NCBI GenBank assembly: GCA_003243425.1
Contig: QFQP01000007.1
Location: 124,001 to 188,000 of the forward strand
From: Archangium gephyra
Lineage (GTDB): Bacteria > Myxococcota > Myxococcia > Myxococcales > Myxococcaceae
DNA length: 64,000 nucleotides
Reading direction: 5' to 3'
A program made the translations under genes and the position numbers. The notes below the pieces were generated by a model. That model saw only the letters and a program-made list of their open reading frames with translations. It was not told the origin of the DNA and ran no database searches. Positions 34,785-42,811 of the stretch are shown here, piece after piece (the first letter of the stretch is position 1; every line of letters starts with the position of its first letter).

Positions 34785-36161
34785 TCAGCGGCGCCGCGGG
34801 CTACCGCTGAACACGGTGCTCGGCTTCTTCTCGCCGCCACCGGCGTGCTGCCCACCGCCGCCCTGCTGCTGGCGGCCACCCCCACCGCCACCACCGCTGC
34901 TGGACACGCGCGCGTTGCGCTGGTGGCTGCGTGCGTGGCGGCCGGGCGCCTGCCCTGCCGGGCGCTGCGAGACGCCGTGGTCCTGACGACGCGGGCCGGG
35001 GTTCGACTGGCGCGACCGCTCGTCTTCCATCGCCTTGATGAAGACGGGGTCGGTCTTCGGCAGCGGCTCACGAGGAATCTTCACGCGCAACAGCTTCTCG
35101 ATGTCGCGCAGCAGCGGCACCTCTTCCGAAGCGCAGAACGCCGAGGCGTGACCGCTGGCCGCCGCACGCGCGGTGCGACCGACGCGGTGCACGTAGTCTT
35201 CCGGCACGTGGGGCAGGTCGTAGTTCACCACGTGACCGATGTCGGCCACGTCGATGCCGCGCGCGGCGATGTCGGTGGCGACCAGCACGCGGTACTTGCC
35301 CGACTTGAAGCCGTCGAGGGCGTGCTTGCGCTGCGCCTGGCTGCGGTCGGCGTGAATGCGCTCCACCGCGTGGCCGTCGCGCCCGAGCACCTTGGTCAGC
35401 TTGTCGGCACGGCGCTTGGTGCGCGTGAAGACCAGCGTGGTCTCGTCGCCCTTCGAGAGCAGCGTGAGCAGCAGCGCGTTCTTCTCGCCCTGGCTGACTT
35501 CGAACACGCACTGCGTGGCGCGCTCGGCCGTGGTGCCGCTGCGGGCCACCTCGACGCGCACCGGGTCGCGCGAGTTCTGCTTGGCGAACGTGGCCACTTC
35601 ACCGGCCATGGTGGCCGAGAACAGCAACGTCTGACGGGTCCTGGGCAGCTTGGCGACGATGCGCGTGAGCTGCGGCTTGAAGCCCATGTCGAGCATGCGG
35701 TCGGCTTCGTCGAGCACCAGCACTTCGATGTTCGCGAGCGTGACGTTGCCCTCGTTCAAGTGGTCGATGAGACGGCCGGGCGTGGCGATGACCAGCTGCG
35801 AGTACGACAGGCCGTCTTTCTGCCCGCCCATACCGACGCCGCCGATGACCGCGACCGCCTTCACGCCGTGGGGCGCGCCGAAGCGCACCGCGTGCTCGTG
35901 AATCTGCAGCGCGAGCTCGCGGGTGGGCGCCAGCACCAGCGCGCGCGTGCCCTTCTTGCCCTTGAGCCGCTCGACGATGGGAAGAACGAACGACGCCGTC
36001 TTACCGGTGCCGGTGGCCGCGCAACCGATGACGTCTTTGCCCGCGAGCGCGTGGGGAATGGTCTGGGCCTGAATGGGGGTCGGCTTCTCGTAGCCGGCAC
36101 GCGTGAGTGCAGTGAGCGTGGCGGAAGAGAGGCCGAGTGATGCGAAGTCTGGAGGCTGCAT
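34785..36161 (-). CDS. rhlE: DEAD-box RNA helicase
   Basis: A 458-residue ATP-dependent RNA helicase of the RhlE group. Motifs in order: Q motif (PTPIQAQTIP), I (ATGTGKT), Ia (PTRELA), Ib (TPGRL), II (DEAD), III (SAT), IV-VI (LVFTRTKRRADKL, IAARGIDVADIGHVVNYD, YVHRVGRTARAAASG). The last 75 residues are rich in Arg, Gln, His, Gly and Ser (for example the GGGGGGGRQQQGGGG run), as in other RhlE C-terminal tails that bind RNA. Members work in ribosome assembly and RNA decay, especially in the cold. Confidence 0.93.
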   Translation of the reverse strand: MQPPDFASLGLSSATLTALTRAGYEKPTPIQAQTIPHALAGKDVIGCAATGTGKTASFVLPIVERLKGKKGTRALVLAPTRELALQIHEHAVRFGAPHGVKAVAVIGGVGMGGQKDGLSYSQLVIATPGRLIDHLNEGNVTLANIEVLVLDEADRMLDMGFKPQLTRIVAKLPRTRQTLLFSATMAGEVATFAKQNSRDPVRVEVARSGTTAERATQCVFEVSQGEKNALLLTLLSKGDETTLVFTRTKRRADKLTKVLGRDGHAVERIHADRSQAQRKHALDGFKSGKYRVLVATDIAARGIDVADIGHVVNYDLPHVPEDYVHRVGRTARAAASGHASAFCASEEVPLLRDIEKLLRVKIPREPLPKTDPVFIKAMEDERSRQSNPGPRRQDHGVSQRPAGQAPGRHARSHQRNARVSSSGGGGGGGRQQQGGGGQHAGGGEKKPSTVFSGSPRRR

Positions 36162-36178
36162 GAATCCTTTTGTGATGC

Positions 36179-37657
36179 TCAGGGAACGCGGCAGTAGAAA
36201 CGCATCGCGTCCATGGCGTTGCCGTCGTTGACGCGGCCGCTCCAGTGGATCTGCGCTGCGTTCTCACCGTGCGTCGTGTCGTTGGGCTCACCAGGAGCCC
36301 AGAAGGTGATGGTGGTGTCGGTGACCGGGTCGTAGGTCGAGCCACCACCGCTCGCCACCCACGTGCCCTCGGTGGCCTGGTCGGAGTAGCCGATCCACGC
36401 GTCCGAGAAGAGCTGGCCGTCGTAGACGGCGGACGAGAAGGCGGTCCACTCCGCGGCCGACTCGAACCACGCCAGCGAGGCGCCGGTGGCGATGGTGGCG
36501 CAGAAGGTCTGCGCGGCGGCGAACGCCAGGCGATTGTTGCACTGGTAGAAATCGCTGAGCCCCATCACGCCCGTGACAGGCGCGCAGACCTGCGCCGCGG
36601 TGCACGTCGCAGTGGGGAGGTTGTCGTAGATGTCGGTGCCCCAACGCGGCGCGGCGTTGAGCTGCAGCGCGTGCGCGAAGCAGTCGTTGAGGAGCTCGTT
36701 GCCGTACACGTCGAGTTCGTCGAGAACCGCGAGCGTGCTGAGCACGGTGACCGAAGCGAGCACGTCGTTGTATTCGATTTCAAAGACCCGTGAGACGGTG
36801 AGCATCGGCAGATTCACCGACGCCACGGTGTCGTTCTGACGCACCGACAGCGTGTTGGTGCGCTTGAGCTGCGGCAACGAAATCGTGGTCAGGCCGCTCA
36901 TGTACTCGATGCGAACTTCGCCCGCGCGCGCCAGCACCGGCAGGTCGAGCACCGTGAGCTCGGGGTAGTCATTGAGGTACAGCCCGGCCGCGCTCGCGAG
37001 CTTCGGCAAGTGGAGCTCGCGCACCGGGGTCAAGGCACGGAGCGCCGGGCCCTCGCCACCGTTGACCGTGCCGAGCACGACGTCGCCAGTGACCGCCTCG
37101 AGGTCGGCGAGCGTGAGGTCGCCCGCCGTGGCGTGCTCGATGACGATGGAGCCGAACAGCACGCGCTTGCCGGCAAGCTCGGCGAGGTCGTCGTCGCTGC
37201 GAATGGTGATGTCGCCGAAGTAGTAGTCCTCGGCCGCCGACTGCGAGCAGACGTACGACGTCGCGGTGACTTCGCCAGCGTCGAGCGTGCCGTTGTCGTC
37301 GAGGTCGACGCCGGTTTCGATCTTGCTGCCGCCGTTCTCACAGTTGAGGCCCGCCGCTTCGGCGGTCACCTTGTTGAGCGAGTTGTGACCACTCACGCCC
37401 GCGTCGCCCTGCGCACCGGGCTGACCCGAAGTGCCCGAGGCGCCGTTACAGACGTACTTCGTCTTGCTGGCGTCGATTTCGGAGTCGTCGAGGGTCTGGC
37501 TGTTGTTGGTGTCGTAGCCCGTGCGGATCGCCACGCCGCCCTGCGCGCAGTTGTCGCCAGCCGTCTCGCTGTCGACGCGCACCAGGAGCGCCTCAGCGCT
37601 GCCACGACATCCCGCCACCACCATCACCGCCGCCACGACGAAGAGCGTTCGCATCAT
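36179..37657 (-). CDS. Lipoprotein with collagen-like spacer, strand repeats and C-type lectin end
   Basis: A 492-residue lipoprotein (signal ending VAAVMVVAGC). It has paired CNxGG- and EIDAS-type units (residues 20-125) separated by a short collagen-like piece (GASGTSGQPGAQGDAG), then leucine-rich strand repeats (LVLG/LDLPVLARAGEVRIEYMSGL, ISLPQLKRTNTLSV), and a C-terminal C-type lectin domain (WIGYSD, WAPGEPND, ENAAQIHW, MRFYC with its cysteines). It may bind sugars or surfaces. Start choice is uncertain, since no good ribosome site precedes the MM pair. Confidence 0.78.
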   Translation of the reverse strand: MMRTLFVVAAVMVVAGCRGSAEALLVRVDSETAGDNCAQGGVAIRTGYDTNNSQTLDDSEIDASKTKYVCNGASGTSGQPGAQGDAGVSGHNSLNKVTAEAAGLNCENGGSKIETGVDLDDNGTLDAGEVTATSYVCSQSAAEDYYFGDITIRSDDDLAELAGKRVLFGSIVIEHATAGDLTLADLEAVTGDVVLGTVNGGEGPALRALTPVRELHLPKLASAAGLYLNDYPELTVLDLPVLARAGEVRIEYMSGLTTISLPQLKRTNTLSVRQNDTVASVNLPMLTVSRVFEIEYNDVLASVTVLSTLAVLDELDVYGNELLNDCFAHALQLNAAPRWGTDIYDNLPTATCTAAQVCAPVTGVMGLSDFYQCNNRLAFAAAQTFCATIATGASLAWFESAAEWTAFSSAVYDGQLFSDAWIGYSDQATEGTWVASGGGSTYDPVTDTTITFWAPGEPNDTTHGENAAQIHWSGRVNDGNAMDAMRFYCRVP

Positions 37658-37702
37658 ATGAGCCGCGGGCCATTTCACCTCCCAGAGGAGGACGCAAGCC
37701 CC

Positions 37703-38242
37703 TCACCCGATATGGATGGCGGAGTCGCCGCCCGAGCGCCACGACTGCGGCACGAAGCGATGCCACCACGGCTCGGGCGGCAGCTCGCTGGCCGGGTGAA
37801 TCAACACGTGCACCAGGAGCCTCCAGCGCGCACCGACCGGCTCGGTCGACGGCACCGGCCTCGTCTTTTCCAGCGCCTGCTCGAAGCATGACAACAGGAG
37901 CGGCGGGAGCTCGGCCCGGGGCGCTGACTTCACGAACATCAACTGCATGCCATCGGGCTGCCGTTCGAGGAGCAGGCTCAGCTTCACCACGCTCCCCTCT
38001 TCCTCGCGCCAGTGCTCCTGGTTGCAGTGCTGCAGCTGTTCGCTGGCCTCGATGAAGAGGGCCTGCACCGCGTCGCGTTTCGAAGCGTCGGTCGACCAGT
38101 CGCGCTCCATGAGCTCGGGCAGCGCGGCCCACGGAGCGTCGAAACCTTCGGGCCTCGGCCGACGCGGGCGCTGCCACAGCAACGCGAGCCCCACGGCCAG
38201 GGCGAGCAGCATGAAGAGGACGATGACGGCGACGCGCTTCAC
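37703..38242 (-). CDS. Membrane-anchored protein with AgmX-like end
   Basis: A 179-residue protein from GTG, with a single N-terminal helix (VAVIVLFMLLALAVGLALLW) and a C-terminal region with paired cysteines (LQHCNQEHW, then LLLSCFEQAL) like AgmX/PglI domains. It overlaps the zinc-ribbon gene upstream by four bases. The function is unknown. Confidence 0.65.
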   Translation of the reverse strand: MKRVAVIVLFMLLALAVGLALLWQRPRRPRPEGFDAPWAALPELMERDWSTDASKRDAVQALFIEASEQLQHCNQEHWREEEGSVVKLSLLLERQPDGMQLMFVKSAPRAELPPLLLSCFEQALEKTRPVPSTEPVGARWRLLVHVLIHPASELPPEPWWHRFVPQSWRSGGDSAIHIG

Positions 38243-38622
38243 GCGGCGAGTGTAGCGGCCGGGCGCAGCTCGACCATCGCGCGGCACTTCGGGCACGGAA
38301 ATCGTGCAGGCCAGCCGGTGAGGTTCTTCGGCAGCGCAATGGTCTGGGCGCACTTCGGGCAGGTGATGTCGGCGGGTTCGAAGATGGCGGCGCTGCGGGC
38401 GCGCAACAGCCCGGCGAGCGGACCTCCGATGACGGCCACGAGCGCCTGACAGACGTGCGGCGGCAACAACGCGAACAGCGCAGCGGGAAGCGACACCGCG
38501 AGCATGAGCACCACGCCACGGCCCGCGCGTTGACGCATGGTGAGGTGACGAACCGGCAAGGCCAGCACCTGGCCGGCCTTCCGTGAGTCCATCACGCCGA
38601 TGTGCACCGGAGTCGGCTCCAT
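38239..38622 (-). CDS. Zinc-ribbon membrane protein
   Basis: A protein with two helices (GVVLMLAVSLPAALFALLP and an Ala/Val-rich second) and a C-terminal zinc ribbon (CPKCAQTIALPKNLTGW, then FPCPKCRAMVEL). The longest frame starts at 38685, but that start overlaps the divergent ADP-ribosylglycohydrolase ATG, so I use the Met at 38622; the true start is uncertain. It overlaps the next gene (GTGA), so the two form an operon. Confidence 0.6.
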   Translation of the reverse strand: MEPTPVHIGVMDSRKAGQVLALPVRHLTMRQRAGRGVVLMLAVSLPAALFALLPPHVCQALVAVIGGPLAGLLRARSAAIFEPADITCPKCAQTIALPKNLTGWPARFPCPKCRAMVELRPAATLAA

Positions 38623-38683
38623 GGCGCGTTGGTACGCGTCGCAGGCCTTCCCGCCAACAATCAAGTCATATAGACTCTTAACC

Positions 38684-39626
38684 ATGTCTACACGGCAACA
38701 GAAGGCTCGTGGCGTGTTGTGGGGTCAGGCAGTGGGAGACGCGTTGGGCACCACGGTCGAGTTCCGCGCCGAGGCCTCGGTGCTGCGCCGCGCTGAGCGG
38801 GACTGGCCGAGGGAGATCATCGGCGGCGGGCCGTTTCGGCTGGTGCCCGGACAGGTGACCGACGACACGGAGCTCGCGCTGGCGCTGAACCGTACGCTGG
38901 TGAGGTGCGGCGGCTACGACGATGACGAAGTCGCGCGGGCGTATGTGGCGTGGCTCGCTTCGGAGCCTCCGGATCGCGGCAACGCGACGACCATGGCGTT
39001 CGGCCGACCCGTTCCTGGCGACGACGCGGCGGCGCAGGTTCGCGCGGGCGAGCGCCGTCACGCAGGCGAACGGCTCGTTGATGCGTGCGAGCGGTCTGGG
39101 CGTGTTCGGCGCGACGCGCTCGCGGCTCGAGCTCGCTCGACTGGCGATGCGGGACAGCACGTTGAGCCACCCTCACCCGGTGTGTCAGCAGGCATGCGCG
39201 GTGTTCGTGACGACCATCGCCGACGCGCTGAACACCGGGCACAGCGGCCCCGAGTTGTTCGAACGCGCGGTGACGTTCGCGCGCGCGCACGCGCCGCTGG
39301 TGGTCTCGACCCTCGAGCAGGCGCGCGTCGAGCTCCCGGTGTCCGACGGCGAGAATCAGGGCTGGGTGCGCATCGCGTTGCAGCACGCGTTCTTCCAGCT
39401 GCTTCACGCGCGCGAGTTCGAAGCGGCGTTGAGCTCGACCGTGTTGAAGGGCGGCGACGCGGACACCAACGGCTGCGTCACCGGTGCGTTGTTGGGCGCG
39501 ACGTTCGGGGTCGAAGCCATTCCGTCACGTTGGCGACAGGTGGTGGGCGACGCGCTGCCGGTGCGGCCGCCCAGCTATCGCTGTGGAGATCTCGATGCGC
39601 TGGCTGATCAGCTGATGACTCTCTGA
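38684..39626 (+). pseudogene. ADP-ribosylglycohydrolase (DraG-like) gene with frameshift
   Basis: The reading begins MSTRQQKARGVLWGQAVGDA and carries the metal-binding TDDTELALAL motif, then passes out of frame at the CGCGCGGGCG run (39041-39050). The frame that follows resumes with RASAVTQANGSLMRAS and carries the second metal site GGDADTNGCVTGALLGATFG. Adding one CG pair in the run would rejoin them (AQVRARASAVTQANGS). DraG-type enzymes remove ADP-ribose from proteins. Either the gene is broken or the sequence has an error here. An AGTC-ATATA-GACT inverted repeat (38664-38676) lies 8 bases upstream. Confidence 0.75.
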
Positions 39627-39633
39627 GCGGCGC

Positions 39634-39999
39634 TCAGCGCCTTCGGCCGAAGTGAAATCGCAAGAACGCGTCGAGCTCCGGAGCCTTCGCCGCCGCGAGT
39701 GACTGGGCCTTTCGAACCACGTCGAGCGCTTCATGCAGCGACGCTTCGCCCTCGCGCAGCGCACCGAACAACAGGCACTCGTAGCGTCGGCAGGCCAGAG
39801 GCCGCTCCGAATACGCGTCGCACACGGTCCCACCGAGCGCCGCGCAGCGCTGTGGCACGTAGCGGCCACCCGTCGCGTTGGTCAGCACGTTCAACTTCAC
39901 CGCCGGCACCACTTCGGTCGGCGTCAGCGGCACGCGCGTGAACAAGGTTCCGTCACAGCACAGCCCGCACGCCTGACAGAGCGACTCGAGTTGACTCAC
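39634..39999 (-). CDS. YkgJ-like cysteine-cluster protein
   Basis: A 121-residue protein with the YkgJ/zinc- or iron-chelating cysteine cluster: CQACGLCCDGTLF near the start, then CAALGGTVCDAYSERPLACRRYECLLF. It starts with GTG overlapping the stop of the methyltransferase gene upstream. YkgJ proteins bind Fe-S or zinc and often lie next to methylases. Its function is unknown. Confidence 0.8.
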   Translation of the reverse strand: MSQLESLCQACGLCCDGTLFTRVPLTPTEVVPAVKLNVLTNATGGRYVPQRCAALGGTVCDAYSERPLACRRYECLLFGALREGEASLHEALDVVRKAQSLAAAKAPELDAFLRFHFGRRR

Positions 40000-40640
40000 G
40001 GCACGCTCCACACGCGCGCGGGGCGGTCGACCACGCTGTCCCACGCCGGCGAGGCCGAGAACGGGTACGTCACTTCACACGCCAGGGACTGCATGGGGAG
40101 GAAGGAGCGACCGGGATCTCCGATGCGCACGACCGCGCCGCGCGCCGACAGCCTTCGCAGCCAGCTGGCGACCCGCCGCGAGAGCTCGTCTTCGTAGAAG
40201 ACGTCGCCCACCAGCACCACGTCCCAGCCGTCGTCGACGCCGATGACGTCGTCACCACGCACGTTCAACTTCACGCCGTTGAGCGCCGCGTTCTCTTCGA
40301 TGGCCGCGCACGCGAAGCGATCGACTTCGGTGGCGTCGACGTGCGCCGCACCGGCCTGCCTGGCCGCGATCGCCGACACGCCACACCCCGACGCGAAGTC
40401 GAGCACGCGCTTGCCACGCACGAACTCCGGAGCGTCGAGCACCCAACGCGCCAGCGCCAGGCCCCCCGGCCACGCGTGGGCCCAGAACGGAGGGCCTTCC
40501 ACGCGACCGCTCTGCTGCTCCGTCGCCAGCCACGGGGTCAGCGGCTCATCAGCAAGCAGCAGACGGAGGCCTGGCAACACGTCCCGCGCGCGCGTCGAGC
40601 CGCGCACCACCTGACGCTCTGCAGCGTGAAGCGAACTCAC
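39996..40640 (-). CDS. ETFB-type lysine methyltransferase (METTL20-like)
   Basis: A 214-residue SAM-dependent methyltransferase. The SAM loop is LDFASGCGVSAIAARQAGAA, the motif II/post region is GDVFYEDELSRRVASWL and RIGDPGR follows, which match mitochondrial ETFB lysine methyltransferase and its bacterial relatives. Those methylate lysines of electron-transfer flavoprotein beta. It starts with GTG and overlaps the YkgJ-like gene. No ETF genes are adjacent. Confidence 0.72.
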   Translation of the reverse strand: MSSLHAAERQVVRGSTRARDVLPGLRLLLADEPLTPWLATEQQSGRVEGPPFWAHAWPGGLALARWVLDAPEFVRGKRVLDFASGCGVSAIAARQAGAAHVDATEVDRFACAAIEENAALNGVKLNVRGDDVIGVDDGWDVVLVGDVFYEDELSRRVASWLRRLSARGAVVRIGDPGRSFLPMQSLACEVTYPFSASPAWDSVVDRPARVWSVP

Positions 40641-40709
40641 CGCCCCGCCATACCGTATTTCTCTCGACGCACGCTCCTCGCCGCGCGGGAGGAATGGTAG
40701 GTGCGCAGG

Positions 40710-41903
40710 ATGCTCCGACTGTCACTGCTCGCCGTCGTGATCGCCGTCTGCGCCAGCGCATGTGGAAAGCCGCCGGTTCAGCCCGAGACGCCTGATTCAG
40801 GAACGGGTGGCGGCACTGGCACCACAACGGGCGGCGGCACCGGAGGCGACGACGCTGGCACCGGCGGCGGCGGCAGCCTGGCCACGGGCGGAGGGACCAC
40901 AGCGACCGGCGGCGGCTCGGCGACGACGGGCGGCGGCACCGGCACCACCGGCGGCGGCTCGGCGACGACGGGTGGCGGCACCGGCACCACCGGCGGCGGC
41001 TCGGCGATGACGGGCGGCGGCACCGGCACCGTCGACGCAGGTGTTCCCGCAGTTCGCTTCATCGCCATCGGCGACACCGGCAAGGGCAACACCGGCCAGA
41101 ACCAGGTCGGCCAGGCGATCGGCACGTTCTGCGCGGCCAACGGCTGCGACTTCGTGGTGATGCTGGGCGACAACTTCTACCCGTCAGGCGTTTCGTCGAC
41201 GACCGACCCGCAGTGGCAGACCGCGTTCGTGCAGCCCTATGCCACGGTGAACGCGCCGTTCTACGCGGTGCTCGGCAACCACGACTACGGCGGCGACGGC
41301 GCGGGCACCGAGATTCAGAAGGGCGACAACCAGGTCGCGTACTCGGCGGTGAACCCCAAGTGGCGCATGCCTTCGCACCACTACAAATGGCAGGTGGGCG
41401 ACGTGGAGTTCTTCGCCGCCGACACCAACCGCTCGATGTTCGGCATCGATCAGAACGTGAAGCGCGACTTCGACACCTGGCTGCCGAACTCGACCGCGCT
41501 CTGGAAGATCGTCTTCGCGCACCACCCGTACAAATCGAACGGCCCGCACGGCAACGCCGGCAGCTACGACGACCTGCCCTTCGTGCCCATCGCCAACGGC
41601 AACGGCGTGAAGGACTTCGTGGAAGATCGCGTGTGCGGCCGCGCCGATTTCTACATCACCGGCCACGACCACAACATTCAGTGGCTGCAGGCCACCTGCA
41701 CGCGCAACGGCTCGACGCTGAACACCGGCCTCATTCTCTCGGGCGGCGCGGCGTCGACCACCGCGCTCGAGCGCAACCAGCCCAACTACTACCAGTCGGA
41801 CGCGCTGGGCTTCGTCTACATCGTCATTCAGGGGCGCTCGTTCACCGCGACGTTCTTCGATGGCGATGGCGTGCAGAAGTTCACGCGCACCGTCACCAAG
41901 TGA
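40710..41903 (+). CDS. Secreted metallophosphatase with GT-rich linker
   Basis: A 397-residue lipoprotein (lipobox AVCASAC) with a long low-complexity linker of GGG(S/T) and TGTTG repeats (about 20-110), then a calcineurin-type phosphatase domain. Metal motifs in order: GDTGKGNTG, GDNFYPSGV, GNHDYGG, AHHPYKSNGP and GHDHNIQ, the set seen in purple acid phosphatases. It probably removes phosphate from external substrates. The next gene follows after one base. Confidence 0.88.
   Translation: MLRLSLLAVVIAVCASACGKPPVQPETPDSGTGGGTGTTTGGGTGGDDAGTGGGGSLATGGGTTATGGGSATTGGGTGTTGGGSATTGGGTGTTGGGSAMTGGGTGTVDAGVPAVRFIAIGDTGKGNTGQNQVGQAIGTFCAANGCDFVVMLGDNFYPSGVSSTTDPQWQTAFVQPYATVNAPFYAVLGNHDYGGDGAGTEIQKGDNQVAYSAVNPKWRMPSHHYKWQVGDVEFFAADTNRSMFGIDQNVKRDFDTWLPNSTALWKIVFAHHPYKSNGPHGNAGSYDDLPFVPIANGNGVKDFVEDRVCGRADFYITGHDHNIQWLQATCTRNGSTLNTGLILSGGAASTTALERNQPNYYQSDALGFVYIVIQGRSFTATFFDGDGVQKFTRTVTK
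40801..41034. repeat. Low-complexity GGG/TGG coding repeat in the phosphatase gene
   Basis: Imperfect tandem units of about 18 to 36 bases (encoding GGGTGTT and GGGSATT) form the spacer between the lipid anchor and the phosphatase domain. Identical long units occur twice, so in-frame gain or loss of copies is plausible. Confidence 0.8.
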
Positions 41904-41904
41904 C

Positions 41905-42381
41905 GTGAGCACCGAGACACCGGCCACGCGCTTTCTTCAGCAGCACGGCGTCGCCTTCACGCTGCACCCCTACGAGTACGAAGAGCGCGGCGGCACGCGC
42001 GTGTCGTCGCAGAAGCTCGGTGTCGAAGAGCACGCGGTCATCAAGACGCTCGTCTTCGAAGATGAAGCCAGGCAGCCGCTCCTGGTCCTCATGCATGGCG
42101 ACAAGCAGGTCTCTGCCCGGCAGCTCGCGCGGCAACTGGGCGTGAAGACCGTGCAGCCGTGCAAACCCGAAGTCGCGCAGCGGCACACCGGCTACCTGGT
42201 AGGCGGTACGTCTCCCTTCGGTACGAAGAAGTCGCTGCGCGTGTGTTGCGAGCGCAGCATCACCACGCTGCCTGCGCTCTTCATCAACGCCGGCAAGCGT
42301 GGGCTGTTGTGCACCCTGGCTCCCTCGGAGCTGGTGCGCGTGCTCTCGCCGACGCTGGTCGATTGCGCGAGCGAGCGCTGA
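41905..42381 (+). CDS. ybaK: YbaK/EbsC-type Cys-tRNA(Pro) deacylase
   Basis: A 158-residue trans-editing enzyme that removes Cys wrongly attached to tRNA-Pro. Marks are RFLQQHGVAFTLHPYEYEE, SSQKLGVEEHAVIKTLVF, VLMHGDKQVSARQLA and YLVGGTSPFGTKKSLRV, followed by the GKRGLL end. It starts with GTG one base after the phosphatase stop. Confidence 0.88.
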   Translation: MSTETPATRFLQQHGVAFTLHPYEYEERGGTRVSSQKLGVEEHAVIKTLVFEDEARQPLLVLMHGDKQVSARQLARQLGVKTVQPCKPEVAQRHTGYLVGGTSPFGTKKSLRVCCERSITTLPALFINAGKRGLLCTLAPSELVRVLSPTLVDCASER

Positions 42382-42388
42382 AAAGTGC

Positions 42389-42667
42389 CTACAGACCGGT
42401 CTGCAGCATGACCGCCACCACCCGGCGGATCAGCTCGCGACGGACTTCAGAACGCGCACGCTCGAACGAGCCCTCGTGCACGCGACCGGTGTTCTGATGA
42501 CGCGTCTTCGCGGCGGCGCGCACCACGAGCTCCACACGGCTGGGCTCCAGCTGGAACGGGCGTCGCGCGTCCTGCCGGAGGAAGTAGTTGATGCCTCGCG
42601 CGTCGAGCAACCGCGTGAGGTGTTTGCGTGATTCAGCGATGAGCGACAGGTCGATGATGTCCGCCAT
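42389..42667 (-). CDS. Hypothetical small protein
   Basis: A 92-residue charged protein beginning MADIIDLSLIAESRKHLTRL. It is rich in Arg and Leu and likely helical. No ribosome site or domain is seen. It is convergent with ybaK. It may be real because it fills an otherwise empty gap without unusual codons, but there is no other support. Confidence 0.5.
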   Translation of the reverse strand: MADIIDLSLIAESRKHLTRLLDARGINYFLRQDARRPFQLEPSRVELVVRAAAKTRHQNTGRVHEGSFERARSEVRRELIRRVVAVMLQTGL

Positions 42668-42811
42668 TCGTGTGTGGCCTTGTCATGCGATTCACCTCAC
42701 GCGTCCATTTCACGGTCTGAAACGCCCGGAGGTTTGACAGCGCGCTGGAGTCGGTGAAGCGCGCTGGTGACGTGGCCCGTGCGCGCGCTGCATCAGGTGC
42801 AGGCTCGTGAA

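Noticed and set aside
37593..37673. A 26-codon minus-strand ORF with a strong GGGAGG site before the lectin-type lipoprotein start.
   Set aside because: It overlaps the signal peptide of the lipoprotein in another frame, is low in complexity and has no other support; the ribosome site may instead serve the lipoprotein GTG.
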